From: Candidatus Saccharicenans sp.
Lineage (GTDB): Bacteria; Acidobacteriota; Aminicenantia; Aminicenantales; Saccharicenantaceae
Direction: 5' to 3'
DNA length: 64,000 nt
NCBI GenBank assembly: GCA_030017715.1
Contig: JASEIU010000001.1
Span: 651,834 to 715,833 of the forward strand
Of this stretch, positions 33,071 to 41,127 are shown piece by piece; positions within the stretch are counted from its first letter, which is position 1, and each line of letters begins with the position of its first letter. Under the pieces are notes generated by a model that saw only the letters and a list, made by a program, of their open reading frames with translations, did no database searches and had not been told where the DNA came from. A program made the translations under genes and the position numbers.

Positions 33071-34288
33071 ATGATTCAAACCGACAGGGTTCAGGCAACC
33101 GAAAGGCTTTATTTCCAGGATGCTTACCTGCAGGAATTTTCGGCCCGGGTGACCGGGCGCGAATTAAGAGAAGGCTGCCCGGTCGTAATCCTGGACAGGA
33201 CGGCTTTCTATCCCGAATCCGGAGGTCAGCCTCATGACCTGGGCTGGCTTAATGAAGTTCGGGTAATAAGGGTGGAAGAGGAAAACGAACTCATCCTTCA
33301 TTTCCTGGAAAAGGAGCTGGCCGAAGATGAAGTCCGGGGCCGGATTGACTGGCCGAGGCGTTTTGACCACATGCAACAGCATACCGGCCAGCATATTCTG
33401 TCGCAGGCTTTTTACGAAGTGCTCAGGGGGGAGACCCTGTCGTTCCACCTGGGGCAGGAAGAGTCGACGGTGGAGATAGGAATTCCTGGCCTCAAGGACG
33501 AAAGCCTGCAGCGGGTGGAAGAGCTGGCCAACAGGGTTGTCTTCTCAGACCTGGAAATTAAGACCTATTTTCTGCCCGAGGAAGAGCTGAAAACCATTCC
33601 GCTCCGCAAACCTCCGAAAAAGGCCGGTCTGGTCAGGGTGGTTGAAGTCGCCGGGTTTGATTATTCGGCCTGCGGGGGAACCCACTGCCGCCGCACCGGG
33701 GAAGTCGGTCTGATCAAGGTCCTGAAGCAGGAGAAAATCAGGGGCAACCTGCGGTTTTCTTTCGTCTGCGGTTTCCGGGCCTGGCGTGAATTTGAAATCT
33801 GCCGGCGTTCTCTCCAGTCGGCCGCCGTCCTGTTTTCGGCTGAAGAATCCGAAGTGGCCGCCTGCGCCGAAAAGAATCTGGCGGAATTAAAGAACCTCAA
33901 GAAAAAGCAGAAGAAGCTGGAAGAAAGGCTATCCTTTTTCGAAGCCCGGGAGATGCTGGCTCAGGGATCGGCCGGAATAATTGCCGGTTTATTTCCAGAC
34001 AAATCTCCGGAAGAGGTCAAATTTCTGGCTCTCAATCTGGTGCGACAGGCTGAGGTTCTGGCCGTGCTGGCCGCTTACCGGAACGAGCATTTTCATCTGG
34101 TAGTGGCGGCCGGCGGAAACCTTAAAATTGACCTGCGGGAAGTCATTCCGGTTCTGCAGGCGGAAATGCAGTTGAAAGGTGGAGGCAGCCCGACACTGAT
34201 TGAGCTGGTCAGCCCGGAAAAAGCAAAAGCCGAAGCCGCGCTGAAATTAACCGTGGAATTTCTTAAGAAAAAAACCGGAACTGTCTGA
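33071..34288 (+). CDS. Alanyl-tRNA editing protein, AlaX-L type with DHHA1
   Basis: This 405-residue protein lacks the aminoacylation domain of AlaRS but has its editing core: an N-terminal barrel (FYPESGGQPHD), the zinc-binding HTGQH (about residue 104) and ACGGTHC (near 197), and a C-terminal DHHA1 region with GGGSPTLIELV. Free AlaX proteins hydrolyse Ser-tRNA-Ala or Gly-tRNA-Ala mischarged by AlaRS, so they guard translation accuracy. The coiled coil (LKNLKKKQKKLEERL) links the two parts. The start at 33071 is chosen for GGAG seven bases upstream and a promoter just before. The stop lies two bases from the end of the convergent permease gene. Confidence 0.9.
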   Translation: MIQTDRVQATERLYFQDAYLQEFSARVTGRELREGCPVVILDRTAFYPESGGQPHDLGWLNEVRVIRVEEENELILHFLEKELAEDEVRGRIDWPRRFDHMQQHTGQHILSQAFYEVLRGETLSFHLGQEESTVEIGIPGLKDESLQRVEELANRVVFSDLEIKTYFLPEEELKTIPLRKPPKKAGLVRVVEVAGFDYSACGGTHCRRTGEVGLIKVLKQEKIRGNLRFSFVCGFRAWREFEICRRSLQSAAVLFSAEESEVAACAEKNLAELKNLKKKQKKLEERLSFFEAREMLAQGSAGIIAGLFPDKSPEEVKFLALNLVRQAEVLAVLAAYRNEHFHLVVAAGGNLKIDLREVIPVLQAEMQLKGGGSPTLIELVSPEKAKAEAALKLTVEFLKKKTGTV

Positions 34289-34290
34289 CC

Positions 34291-35541
34291 TCACTCGTAT
34301 CTGAGACAGACTATCGGGTCCATCCGGGCCGCTTTCTGAGCCGGGAAAATACCGAAAAATAATCCCACGGCCATCGATACCGAAAGACCCAGCAAGACGG
34401 ACCACCAGGTGACGGCGGCCGGCAACGGGGTGGCCGCGCCGATAATCAGAGCGATGCCGAAGCCGACCAGAATTCCGATCATTCCGCCCAGACCGGTCAG
34501 GACAACTGATTCCAGCAGGAACTGCTGGACGATATCGCCCGCCCGGGCCCCGATGGCTTTCCTGATGCCGATTTCTCTGGTCCTTTCCTTAACGGCCACC
34601 AGCATGATATTCATCACTCCGATGCCGCCGACCAGCAGGCCGATGGAGGAAATGACTATCATCACAATAAAAGCCGCTCCGGTGATCTGGTTGTAGAGCG
34701 ACAGCAGCGTCTCCTGGGTATAGATGGAAAAATCATTGGCTTTGTCGGGCGGAACCTTTCTCCTGACCCGCAGGATATTGGTTACCTGTTCCATGGTTTC
34801 TTCGACCCGGGACGGGTCTCTGGGGGTCAGGGTTAATTGCAGGGAGCTCATATCATAGGGAAAATATTTCATCAGGCTGGTATAGGGAATTAAAACGATA
34901 TTATCCTGGCTCTGACCGAACATCTGGCCCCGTTTGCTGAGCACCCCGATGACCGTGAAACTCTCTCCGCCGATCCTTATTTCTTTGCCGACCGGTCGTG
35001 AATGGGGGAAGAGGGCTTCGGCCACTTCCGAGCCCAGGAGGCAGACCCGGGCTTTATGCCTTATTTCGGCCTCGGTAAAACCGCGGCCTTCACTGGGCAG
35101 ATAGATGGCGTAGACTTTGAAAAAGTTGTCGTCGGTGCCAAAGATTATGGCGTTTTCACTCTTCAGGTTCTGATATTTCACTTCGGGCAATTTCAGTAAA
35201 TCCGGCGAGAGCTGGATGGTTAAAGCCCCGACCAGAGGGGCTTCATTCCGGACAGCTTCGGCATCCTCTATGGTCAGGTTTTTTCTCTGTCTTTCTTCTT
35301 CAGACAGATTTCCCATTCTGACCGGCTCATATTTTTGAATCATGACCAGGCTGCTGCCGACTCTTTCTATCTCGCTGGCGATACTCTTGTTCAGACCCTG
35401 AATAACCGAAACCATGGCGATGACCGTCATGACTCCGATGACGATTCCCAGGGTGGTCAGGAAGGAACGCATCTTGTGAGCCCGGATAGACTCCAGAGCC
35501 ATACCGAGGATTTCCTGCAGAAGTCCGGTTCTGGCTTTCAT
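34291..35541 (-). CDS. MacB-like ABC transporter permease (second of pair)
   Basis: This 416-residue FtsX/MacB-type permease has an N-terminal helix (MRSFLTTLGIVIGVMTVIAMVSVIQGL), a large periplasmic domain of about 210 residues and three C-terminal helices, ending with the characteristic PAQKAARMDPIVCLRYE. MacB-like permeases drive mechanical transmission across the inner membrane to expel toxins, peptides or lipoproteins together with an ATPase. Its ATG overlaps the stop of the previous permease (35538-35541). No ATP-binding partner gene is present on this strand here. The family includes antibiotic exporters and lipoprotein systems, so the cargo is unknown. Confidence 0.87.
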   Translation of the reverse strand: MKARTGLLQEILGMALESIRAHKMRSFLTTLGIVIGVMTVIAMVSVIQGLNKSIASEIERVGSSLVMIQKYEPVRMGNLSEEERQRKNLTIEDAEAVRNEAPLVGALTIQLSPDLLKLPEVKYQNLKSENAIIFGTDDNFFKVYAIYLPSEGRGFTEAEIRHKARVCLLGSEVAEALFPHSRPVGKEIRIGGESFTVIGVLSKRGQMFGQSQDNIVLIPYTSLMKYFPYDMSSLQLTLTPRDPSRVEETMEQVTNILRVRRKVPPDKANDFSIYTQETLLSLYNQITGAAFIVMIVISSIGLLVGGIGVMNIMLVAVKERTREIGIRKAIGARAGDIVQQFLLESVVLTGLGGMIGILVGFGIALIIGAATPLPAAVTWWSVLLGLSVSMAVGLFFGIFPAQKAARMDPIVCLRYE

Positions 35542-36779
35542 TGTTCCGACCTCAGGGCTTCTACCGGGTTGAGTCTGGCCGCCCGGTTGGCAGGGTAGAT
35601 TCCGAAGAACAGGCCGACCATGGTCGACATCATGATGGCCACTATGATCGACACCGGGTCCACCCTGGAGGGCAGGGAAGTGGCCGCGGTGACAACGGTG
35701 GCAATCAGGTAGCCAAGCAGAATGCCGATTATTCCGCCCGCTCCGGAAATGATGGCTGATTCTATCAGAAATTGAACCAGGACATCACGGCGCCTGGCTC
35801 CAACGGCCATCCTGACGCCGATTTCCTTGGTTCGCTCGGTCACCGAAACCAGCATGATATTCATGATGACAATGCCGCCGACCAGCAGGGCTATGGCCGA
35901 AATGGCAATCATGGCAAAATAGATTCCGGAAGTGGCGGACTTGTAAAACTGGATAAAAGTGTCAGAGGTGACAAAAGCGAAGTCGTCAGGCTGGTTGTAG
36001 GTTCTTTTGCGGACCGAACGCAGGATGGTGCGAACCTCTTCCATAGCTCTGGTCAGGCCTTCCTGAGAGGCGGTGTGGATATTGATTGATATTGTCTGCC
36101 GGCTGCCATAGATCTTCAGAAAGGTGGAAATCGGAATCCAGGCGTAATTGTCCTGACTGAAGCCCAGCAGCTTGCCCTTCTTTTTTCCCAGGCCGATGAT
36201 TTCAAAATTCTGGTTGCCGATTTTAACCCAGCGGCCGAGGGGATCCAGTCCGGGAAAAAGGTTGTCGGCCACGTCGGCTCCGATTATGCAAACATAGCGC
36301 GATCGGTCTTCATCATCCTGGGTGAGATAGCGGCCGCGTTCCAGTTCCAGGACGGAACCGATCAGATGGTCAACGGCCGTCACTCCCCGGATGGAAACAT
36401 CCTTTATCGACCGGCTGCCGAATTTTACCGTCCGGCTGGTGTTGACCGAAGCCCCGACCAGGTCGCAGGACCGGCATAACCGGCGCAGGGTTAGCATGTC
36501 TTCCAGGGTCAGGTCCTTGCGCTTCATCTGTTCCTGGTAATCCTTGATGGTGGTAATGAACGGCGAAAATTTAGAAACGGAAAAATCGTTGGCTCCGTAA
36601 AACGACATCTTGGTATAAACATAATTGTTCAGTCCCTGAATGACCGAAACCACGGCGATGATGGTCAGCACTCCGATGATCACGCCCAGCAGGGTCAGAA
36701 AGGTTCGCAGTTTATTGTGCCGGAGCGAATCGAAGGCCATGTCCAGCGACTCGCGGAGATAAAGGCTGGTTCTTTTCAT
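35538..36779 (-). CDS. MacB-like ABC transporter permease (first of pair)
   Basis: This 413-residue permease has the same architecture as its neighbour: an N-terminal helix (LRTFLTLLGVIIGVLTIIAVVSVIQGL), a periplasmic domain and a three-helix C-terminal bundle ending PANRAARLNPVEALRSEQ. The pair may form a heterodimer, unlike MacB, which is a homodimer with a fused ATPase. The two are translationally coupled by a 4-base overlap. The ATPase must be encoded elsewhere. The start at 36779 has only a weak ribosome binding site. Upstream on the minus strand a TATAAAAT stretch (about 36803-36810) may be the -10 box. Confidence 0.87.
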   Translation of the reverse strand: MKRTSLYLRESLDMAFDSLRHNKLRTFLTLLGVIIGVLTIIAVVSVIQGLNNYVYTKMSFYGANDFSVSKFSPFITTIKDYQEQMKRKDLTLEDMLTLRRLCRSCDLVGASVNTSRTVKFGSRSIKDVSIRGVTAVDHLIGSVLELERGRYLTQDDEDRSRYVCIIGADVADNLFPGLDPLGRWVKIGNQNFEIIGLGKKKGKLLGFSQDNYAWIPISTFLKIYGSRQTISINIHTASQEGLTRAMEEVRTILRSVRKRTYNQPDDFAFVTSDTFIQFYKSATSGIYFAMIAISAIALLVGGIVIMNIMLVSVTERTKEIGVRMAVGARRRDVLVQFLIESAIISGAGGIIGILLGYLIATVVTAATSLPSRVDPVSIIVAIMMSTMVGLFFGIYPANRAARLNPVEALRSEQ

Positions 36780-36943
36780 GTCTGTCTGCCAGTAAGTTTA
36801 CTATATTTTATACGAAAGAATAAGGGGCGGGTTCATCCGTTAGAGAATCGGCCTGAAACCAGGAGATCTCAAACAGCAACAAATTTAGAATAATGGTCAG
36901 ACCGGCGAGACCGAATTCAGGCTCTGGTCTTGAAGCCCGGCCC

Positions 36944-36972
36944 TTGACTGTCCGTCCGGTCCGGTCAATAAT
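36944..36972 (+). promoter_or_regulatory. Promoter of pyruvate-kinase-C-like gene
   Basis: TTGACT (36944-36949) and AATAAT (36967-36972) are separated by 17 bases. Transcription would start near 36979, giving a leader of about 24 bases with AAGGAG before the ATG at 37003. Confidence 0.7.
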
Positions 36973-37002
36973 TAGAAATCAGAAAAATAAAAGGAGAGCC
37001 AG

Positions 37003-37620
37003 ATGTGTCAGCTTGACTTAAAAGCTGAAGGCCAGAGAGTCCCCTGTCTTTATTTTGATGAGCCGGGCGAAATTAACACTGAAGCTACTCTGAAAAGAGC
37101 GGCCATCAGGGCCGGAGAACTCAACGTCAGGCAGGTGGTGGTGGCCTCGGCTTCGGGACAAACCGCTCTTAAAGCGGCCGAAATTTTTCGCGACTGTCGG
37201 CTGGTGGCGGTTACCCATTCAACCGGATTTGGCCGGCCGGATTTCCAGGAGATGCCAGAAGATGTTCGCCGTCAGCTGGAACAAAAGGGAGTAAAAGTCC
37301 TGACCTGCCAGCACGCTTTTGGCGGCGTAAACCGGGCGGTAAGGAAAAGGCTGGGCACCTATGAGCTGGATGAAATCATCGCCTATACCCTGAGGATTTT
37401 CGGTGAAGGAATGAAGGTGGCCATTGAGGTCAGCCTGATGGCCGCCGACGCCGGGCTGATTCAAACCGGGCTTCCCTGCGTGGCGATAGGGGGCACGGAA
37501 AAAGGCGTTGATACCGCCATCCTGCTGAAGCCGGCCAACGCCCAGAATTTTTTCGACCTGAGGGTGATGGAAATCCTGGCCAGGCCAGGCTTCTACCATT
37601 ATGAAGGGCTGAAGCAGTAG
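37003..37620 (+). CDS. Pyruvate kinase alpha/beta-domain-like protein
   Basis: This 205-residue protein matches the C-terminal alpha/beta domain of pyruvate kinase (PK_C) as a free-standing form: ASASGQTALKAAEIFRDCRLVAVTHSTGFG, then KVAIEVSLMAADAGLIQTG followed by VAIGGTEKGVDTAILLKPANA. The catalytic barrel is absent, so it cannot act as pyruvate kinase. In other genomes such isolated domains are widespread but have no proven role; binding of a phosphorylated effector is a reasonable guess. A ribosome binding site AAGGAG and a strong promoter precede it. It forms a single-gene unit between the permease pair and RluB. Confidence 0.82.
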   Translation: MCQLDLKAEGQRVPCLYFDEPGEINTEATLKRAAIRAGELNVRQVVVASASGQTALKAAEIFRDCRLVAVTHSTGFGRPDFQEMPEDVRRQLEQKGVKVLTCQHAFGGVNRAVRKRLGTYELDEIIAYTLRIFGEGMKVAIEVSLMAADAGLIQTGLPCVAIGGTEKGVDTAILLKPANAQNFFDLRVMEILARPGFYHYEGLKQ

Positions 37621-37713
37621 GCGGGTTGGAAGGCCTGAAAGTCAGGTCCTGTCCGGATTTCTCCGGCCGGACCGGTCTTTGAAAACTTGACACTCTTAAC
37701 CGGTCGGCGTTTC

Positions 37714-37722
37714 TGATACAAT
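37714..37722 (+). promoter_or_regulatory. Extended -10 promoter of RluB-type gene
   Basis: TG at 37714-37715, one base, then TACAAT (37717-37722) forms an extended -10. TTGACA at 37687-37692 is 24 bases away, too far for a normal -35. The predicted transcript starts near 37729, which bears on the start codon choice for the gene. Confidence 0.5.
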
Positions 37723-37753
37723 ACTGGAAGAAAATTTGGTCTGGAGAATAGCC

Positions 37754-38479
37754 ATTTTAAGACTTAACAAATTTCTGGCTCAAGCAGGAGTAGCCTCGCG
37801 CCGGGAAGCCGACCGCCTGATTCAGGATGGAAGGGTGAAAATCAACGGCCGGGTGGTGACCGAACTCGGGGTTAAGATAGACGAGTTCCGCGACCGGATT
37901 GAGGTCGACCATCATCCGGTCAAATTGCCGTCGGAACAGATTTATCTTCTTCTCAACAAGCCGGCAGGTTACATAGTTACGCTTGATGACCCGCAGGGGC
38001 GGAAAACGGTAATGGATCTGCTGCCGCGGCTCCCGGTTCGGGTTTTTCCCGTCGGCCGTCTGGACGCCGAAACCGAAGGTCTGTTGCTTTTTACCAACGA
38101 CGGAGAACTGGCCCACCGCTTGATCCATCCGCGCTACGAAATAAAGAAACTCTATGAAGTCAGGGTCAAAGGCTTTGTTGAAGATAAAGACCTGGACCGG
38201 TTGCAAAAGGGTGTGTTCATAGACGGCCGTAAATCGGCTCCGGCCCGGGCCAGGATTATCTACCGCAACCGGGAAAAATCGCTGATCAGCCTGGAAATCC
38301 ACGAAGGCCGAAAACATGAAGTTCGCAAAATGCTGTCTGCTCTGGGTTTTGAAGTTAAGAAGCTGAGGCGGGTGTCCTTTGCCGGCATTACGGTCAAAGG
38401 TTTGCGACGCGGCTTCTGGCGCCGACTCAAGCCGGAAGAGGTAGCCCGATTGAGAAAAATGACCGGACTTGCGGATTAA
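37754..38479 (+). CDS. RluB/RsuA-family pseudouridine synthase
   Basis: This protein of about 241 residues has an N-terminal S4 RNA-binding domain (RLNKFLAQAGVASRREADRLI) and the catalytic domain with GRLDAETEGLLLFTNDGEL, whose Asp in RLDAET is the catalytic residue. RluB-type enzymes make pseudouridine in 23S rRNA (position 2605 in E. coli); RsuA acts on 16S rRNA. There is no ATG or GTG near the conserved N-terminus. ATT at 37754 lies seven bases after GGAG (37743-37746) and downstream of the predicted transcript start, so I prefer it; a TTG at 37736 behind GGAAG is the alternative. It meets the Lon-like gene tail to tail. Confidence 0.85.
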   Translation: MLRLNKFLAQAGVASRREADRLIQDGRVKINGRVVTELGVKIDEFRDRIEVDHHPVKLPSEQIYLLLNKPAGYIVTLDDPQGRKTVMDLLPRLPVRVFPVGRLDAETEGLLLFTNDGELAHRLIHPRYEIKKLYEVRVKGFVEDKDLDRLQKGVFIDGRKSAPARARIIYRNREKSLISLEIHEGRKHEVRKMLSALGFEVKKLRRVSFAGITVKGLRRGFWRRLKPEEVARLRKMTGLAD

Positions 38480-38523
38480 ATTGCCGGTCCTGTAATTGGT
38501 TTTTTAAGAACCGCAGATGACCT

Positions 38524-40992
38524 TTACCCTTCTGCCGGTTCTTTTTTCCCGGCTTCTCCCTCGGTTTCTTCCCATAATGATTTGTCTTCAAATACCTTCC
38601 AGACCATTCCCAGGGTCCAGAGGGCGCTGTCGCACCGGCTGTTGACCGTCTCCGGCTCATAACTCCCGTCCTCCAGCCTTTCTCCGGCCCGGAGGCCGGT
38701 CAGAATCTCCAGGCCTTCATCGACTGTCCTGATGGGATAGACATGAAACTTGCCCGCCGCTACCGCCTGAACCACTTCCTCCTTCAGCATCAGGTTGCTG
38801 ACGTTCTGATGGGGGATTATCACTCCCTGGGTTCCGGTCAACCCCCGGGCTTTGCAAACCTGATAGAAGCCTTCAATTTTTTCGTTGATCCCGCCTATCG
38901 GCTGAATTTCTCCTTTCTGGTTAATGGAACCGGTGACCGCCAGGTCCTGTCTCAATGGCAGTTCGGACAGGCTCGACAGGATGGCATAGACTTCGGCGGC
39001 CGAAGCGCTGTCTCCGTCGATTCCGGAATAGGATTGTTCAAAGGCGATGCTGGCTGACAGGGCAAAGGGCTTATTTCGGGCATATTTTCCGCGCAGATAG
39101 CCGCTCAGGATCAACACCCCTTTGTTGTGGGTGCGGCCGCTGAGGTCGGCTTCGCGCTCAATGTTAATAATGCCCGCCTTTCCGGTCGAAGTTCTGGCGG
39201 TTATGCGGGTGGGCTTGCCGAAGGTCAGTTCTCCGGTGTCATAGACGGCCAGGCCGTTGACCTGGCCTACCGCCTGGCCTTCGATATCGATCAGAATCGT
39301 TCCTTCTTCAATCAGCTCCTGAATCTTTCTTTCTATCAGGTTGACTCGTTCGATTTTTTCCTCGATGGCTTTCCGGACGTCCGCCCTGGAAATTGTTTCT
39401 TTGCCCTGTCGTTTGGCCCAGTAATCGGCTTCTCTGATGACATCGGCGATCAGGTGGAAACGGGTCGACAGTTTCTTCTGCCGGCCGGCCTGTCTGACTC
39501 CGAATTCCACGATGGCGGCGATGCCTTCGCGGTCGACCGGTCGCAGACCGTCCTCGTCGCAGATCTTCTTGATGAAGCGGACATAATCGTTAATAGTCCT
39601 CTGGTTCTTTTCCATCTCGGCATCGAACTCGACCTTGACTTTGAAAATCTTTTTGAAATCCTCGTCGTAAAAATAGAGCAGATTGTAAAGATAATCGTCG
39701 CCGATTATGATCACCTTCACCCGGCACTTAATCGGCTCCGGCTTCAGTCGGGCGGTGGAAACGGCGAAGATGGAAATGGGATTTTGGATCTCGAAAGTCT
39801 GGTAACGCAGGGTCCGGAGCAGGGTCGGCCAGACTCCGGGTTCGGTCAGCACGTCCAGAGCGTTAAGCACCAGATAACCGCCGTTGGCTTTGAGAAAAGA
39901 ACCGGCTTTGATTTTGGTGAAATCGGTCTGGGCCACGCCGAAACGGCTGTAGGAATACTCAATGGTGCCGAAAAGGTTGGGAAAGCTGGGCGAGATTTCC
40001 ATCACCACCGGGGCTCCCCTGGTCTCCGAATTATCAACCAGCAGGTTAACCCGGTAAGCAAGGAAGGGGTCGAGGCCGACTTCTTTTTCCGGCTCCTCTT
40101 TGGGAACGGAGCGGAAAAGGTCCAGGTCGAGGGTCAGGTTTTTCTCAATTTCATCCAGGTATTGCTGAACAGCCGGAAGGGGGAGCTTCTCTCTCAGGTC
40201 ATTCAGGCCTCCTTTGATCAGCGGAGTGCAGGCTTCAACCTCCAGGTTTTTCAGCAGGTTCTGGGTTTCCTCGTCGATTTCCTTGAGACCGGTGATCAGC
40301 TTTTCCAGTTGTTCGGTCAACTGTTCGTATTTTTTCCTGAGTTCGTCCAGCTGCTGCCTGGTCATTTTTTCTTCTCTGACCAGGGTTTCCAGCTTGTTGA
40401 AGGGAGTGGGTTGCCCTTCAACCACCGGTATCAGGTCGGGTCTGGTAAAAATGCCCATCGGCACCTGGATGACGGTAAAACCCTCGGCCGCCACCAGGTC
40501 GTCAAACTTCTGCATGATTTCTCTTTGCCGGCGCTGCTGGGCTTCCATGATGGCCTGCTTTTTTTCCTGAAAATACTGGCTCTTCAGCAGCTCGGGGATA
40601 TTGGTCCTGAGCATGGCGATGAGTTTTTCCAGACCCTCGCTCAGCACCCGGCCCCGGCCGGCCGGCAGGCTCAACAGGACCGGTTCGTCCGGCTTGCTGA
40701 AATTATTGACGTAAAGCAGGTCGTCAGGAATATCTCCGGCTGCCCTGATTTTTTCCAGAAACTGCTTGATGGTGGTGGTGCGACCGGTGCCGACCATGCC
40801 GGTGATAAAAATGTTGTAGCCCCGGCTCTTGATTTCCAGGCCGGTTTTCAGGGATTCCAGAGCCCGGTCCTGTCCGATGATATCCTCGCAGGCCGGGCAG
40901 TCGGCGGTGGTGTCGTAGGCGATGGCTTCCGGCGGACAGCGCCAGAAAAGTTGCTCCGGCTTCAGTTCTAAAAAATTGCTGGCGGGTTTCAT
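38524..40992 (-). CDS. Lon-related ATP-dependent protease (AAA_32/LonB-like, YcbZ type)
   Basis: This 822-residue protein joins an N-terminal AAA-like module to a C-terminal Lon protease domain. The Walker A region reads GMVGTGRTT (residues 65-73) with Arg where Lys is usual; I believe this is common in this branch. A coiled coil follows (about 200-245). The protease dyad is present: Ser in IDGDSASAAE (near residue 659) and Lys in GGINEKIEG (near 702). Lon-like proteases degrade damaged or regulatory proteins in the cytoplasm. The start has GGAG five bases upstream. The C-terminal 60 residues are an added acidic tail. It is a single-gene unit. Confidence 0.88.
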   Translation of the reverse strand: MKPASNFLELKPEQLFWRCPPEAIAYDTTADCPACEDIIGQDRALESLKTGLEIKSRGYNIFITGMVGTGRTTTIKQFLEKIRAAGDIPDDLLYVNNFSKPDEPVLLSLPAGRGRVLSEGLEKLIAMLRTNIPELLKSQYFQEKKQAIMEAQQRRQREIMQKFDDLVAAEGFTVIQVPMGIFTRPDLIPVVEGQPTPFNKLETLVREEKMTRQQLDELRKKYEQLTEQLEKLITGLKEIDEETQNLLKNLEVEACTPLIKGGLNDLREKLPLPAVQQYLDEIEKNLTLDLDLFRSVPKEEPEKEVGLDPFLAYRVNLLVDNSETRGAPVVMEISPSFPNLFGTIEYSYSRFGVAQTDFTKIKAGSFLKANGGYLVLNALDVLTEPGVWPTLLRTLRYQTFEIQNPISIFAVSTARLKPEPIKCRVKVIIIGDDYLYNLLYFYDEDFKKIFKVKVEFDAEMEKNQRTINDYVRFIKKICDEDGLRPVDREGIAAIVEFGVRQAGRQKKLSTRFHLIADVIREADYWAKRQGKETISRADVRKAIEEKIERVNLIERKIQELIEEGTILIDIEGQAVGQVNGLAVYDTGELTFGKPTRITARTSTGKAGIINIEREADLSGRTHNKGVLILSGYLRGKYARNKPFALSASIAFEQSYSGIDGDSASAAEVYAILSSLSELPLRQDLAVTGSINQKGEIQPIGGINEKIEGFYQVCKARGLTGTQGVIIPHQNVSNLMLKEEVVQAVAAGKFHVYPIRTVDEGLEILTGLRAGERLEDGSYEPETVNSRCDSALWTLGMVWKVFEDKSLWEETEGEAGKKEPAEG

Positions 40993-41089
40993 GTTGACTC
41001 CTGCTTCCTTTTTACCATTAACCGGGGTGGGAATTCAACCGCCGGGGTTGAAGGGGCTAAAGGTTGTTGCTGAAAAAACTAACAACTTC

Positions 41090-41098
41090 TGGTAAAAT
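41090..41098 (+). promoter_or_regulatory. Extended -10 promoter of GNAT-ribH-nusB-lysS operon
   Basis: TG at 41090-41091, one base, then TAAAAT (41093-41098) forms an extended -10. The likely transcript start is near 41105, about 23 bases before the GNAT start codon at 41128. Confidence 0.5.
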
Positions 41099-41127
41099 CT
41101 AAAAAAAATGCTTCAAGGGCGCAGGTC

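Noticed and set aside
37687-37722. TTGACA and TACAAT as one classical promoter before the RluB-type gene
   Set aside because: The 24-base spacing is too long; only the extended -10 is kept.
39127-40971. 614-codon plus-strand frame opposite the Lon-like gene
   Set aside because: It is the complementary shadow of a gene with full protease and nucleotide motifs; its repeats of Gln, Phe and Leu mirror Lon codons.
38524-40992. Walker A Arg in place of Lys as evidence for a dead Lon ATPase
   Set aside because: From memory, the GRT variant is common in this Lon-related family, so I do not treat it as a defect.
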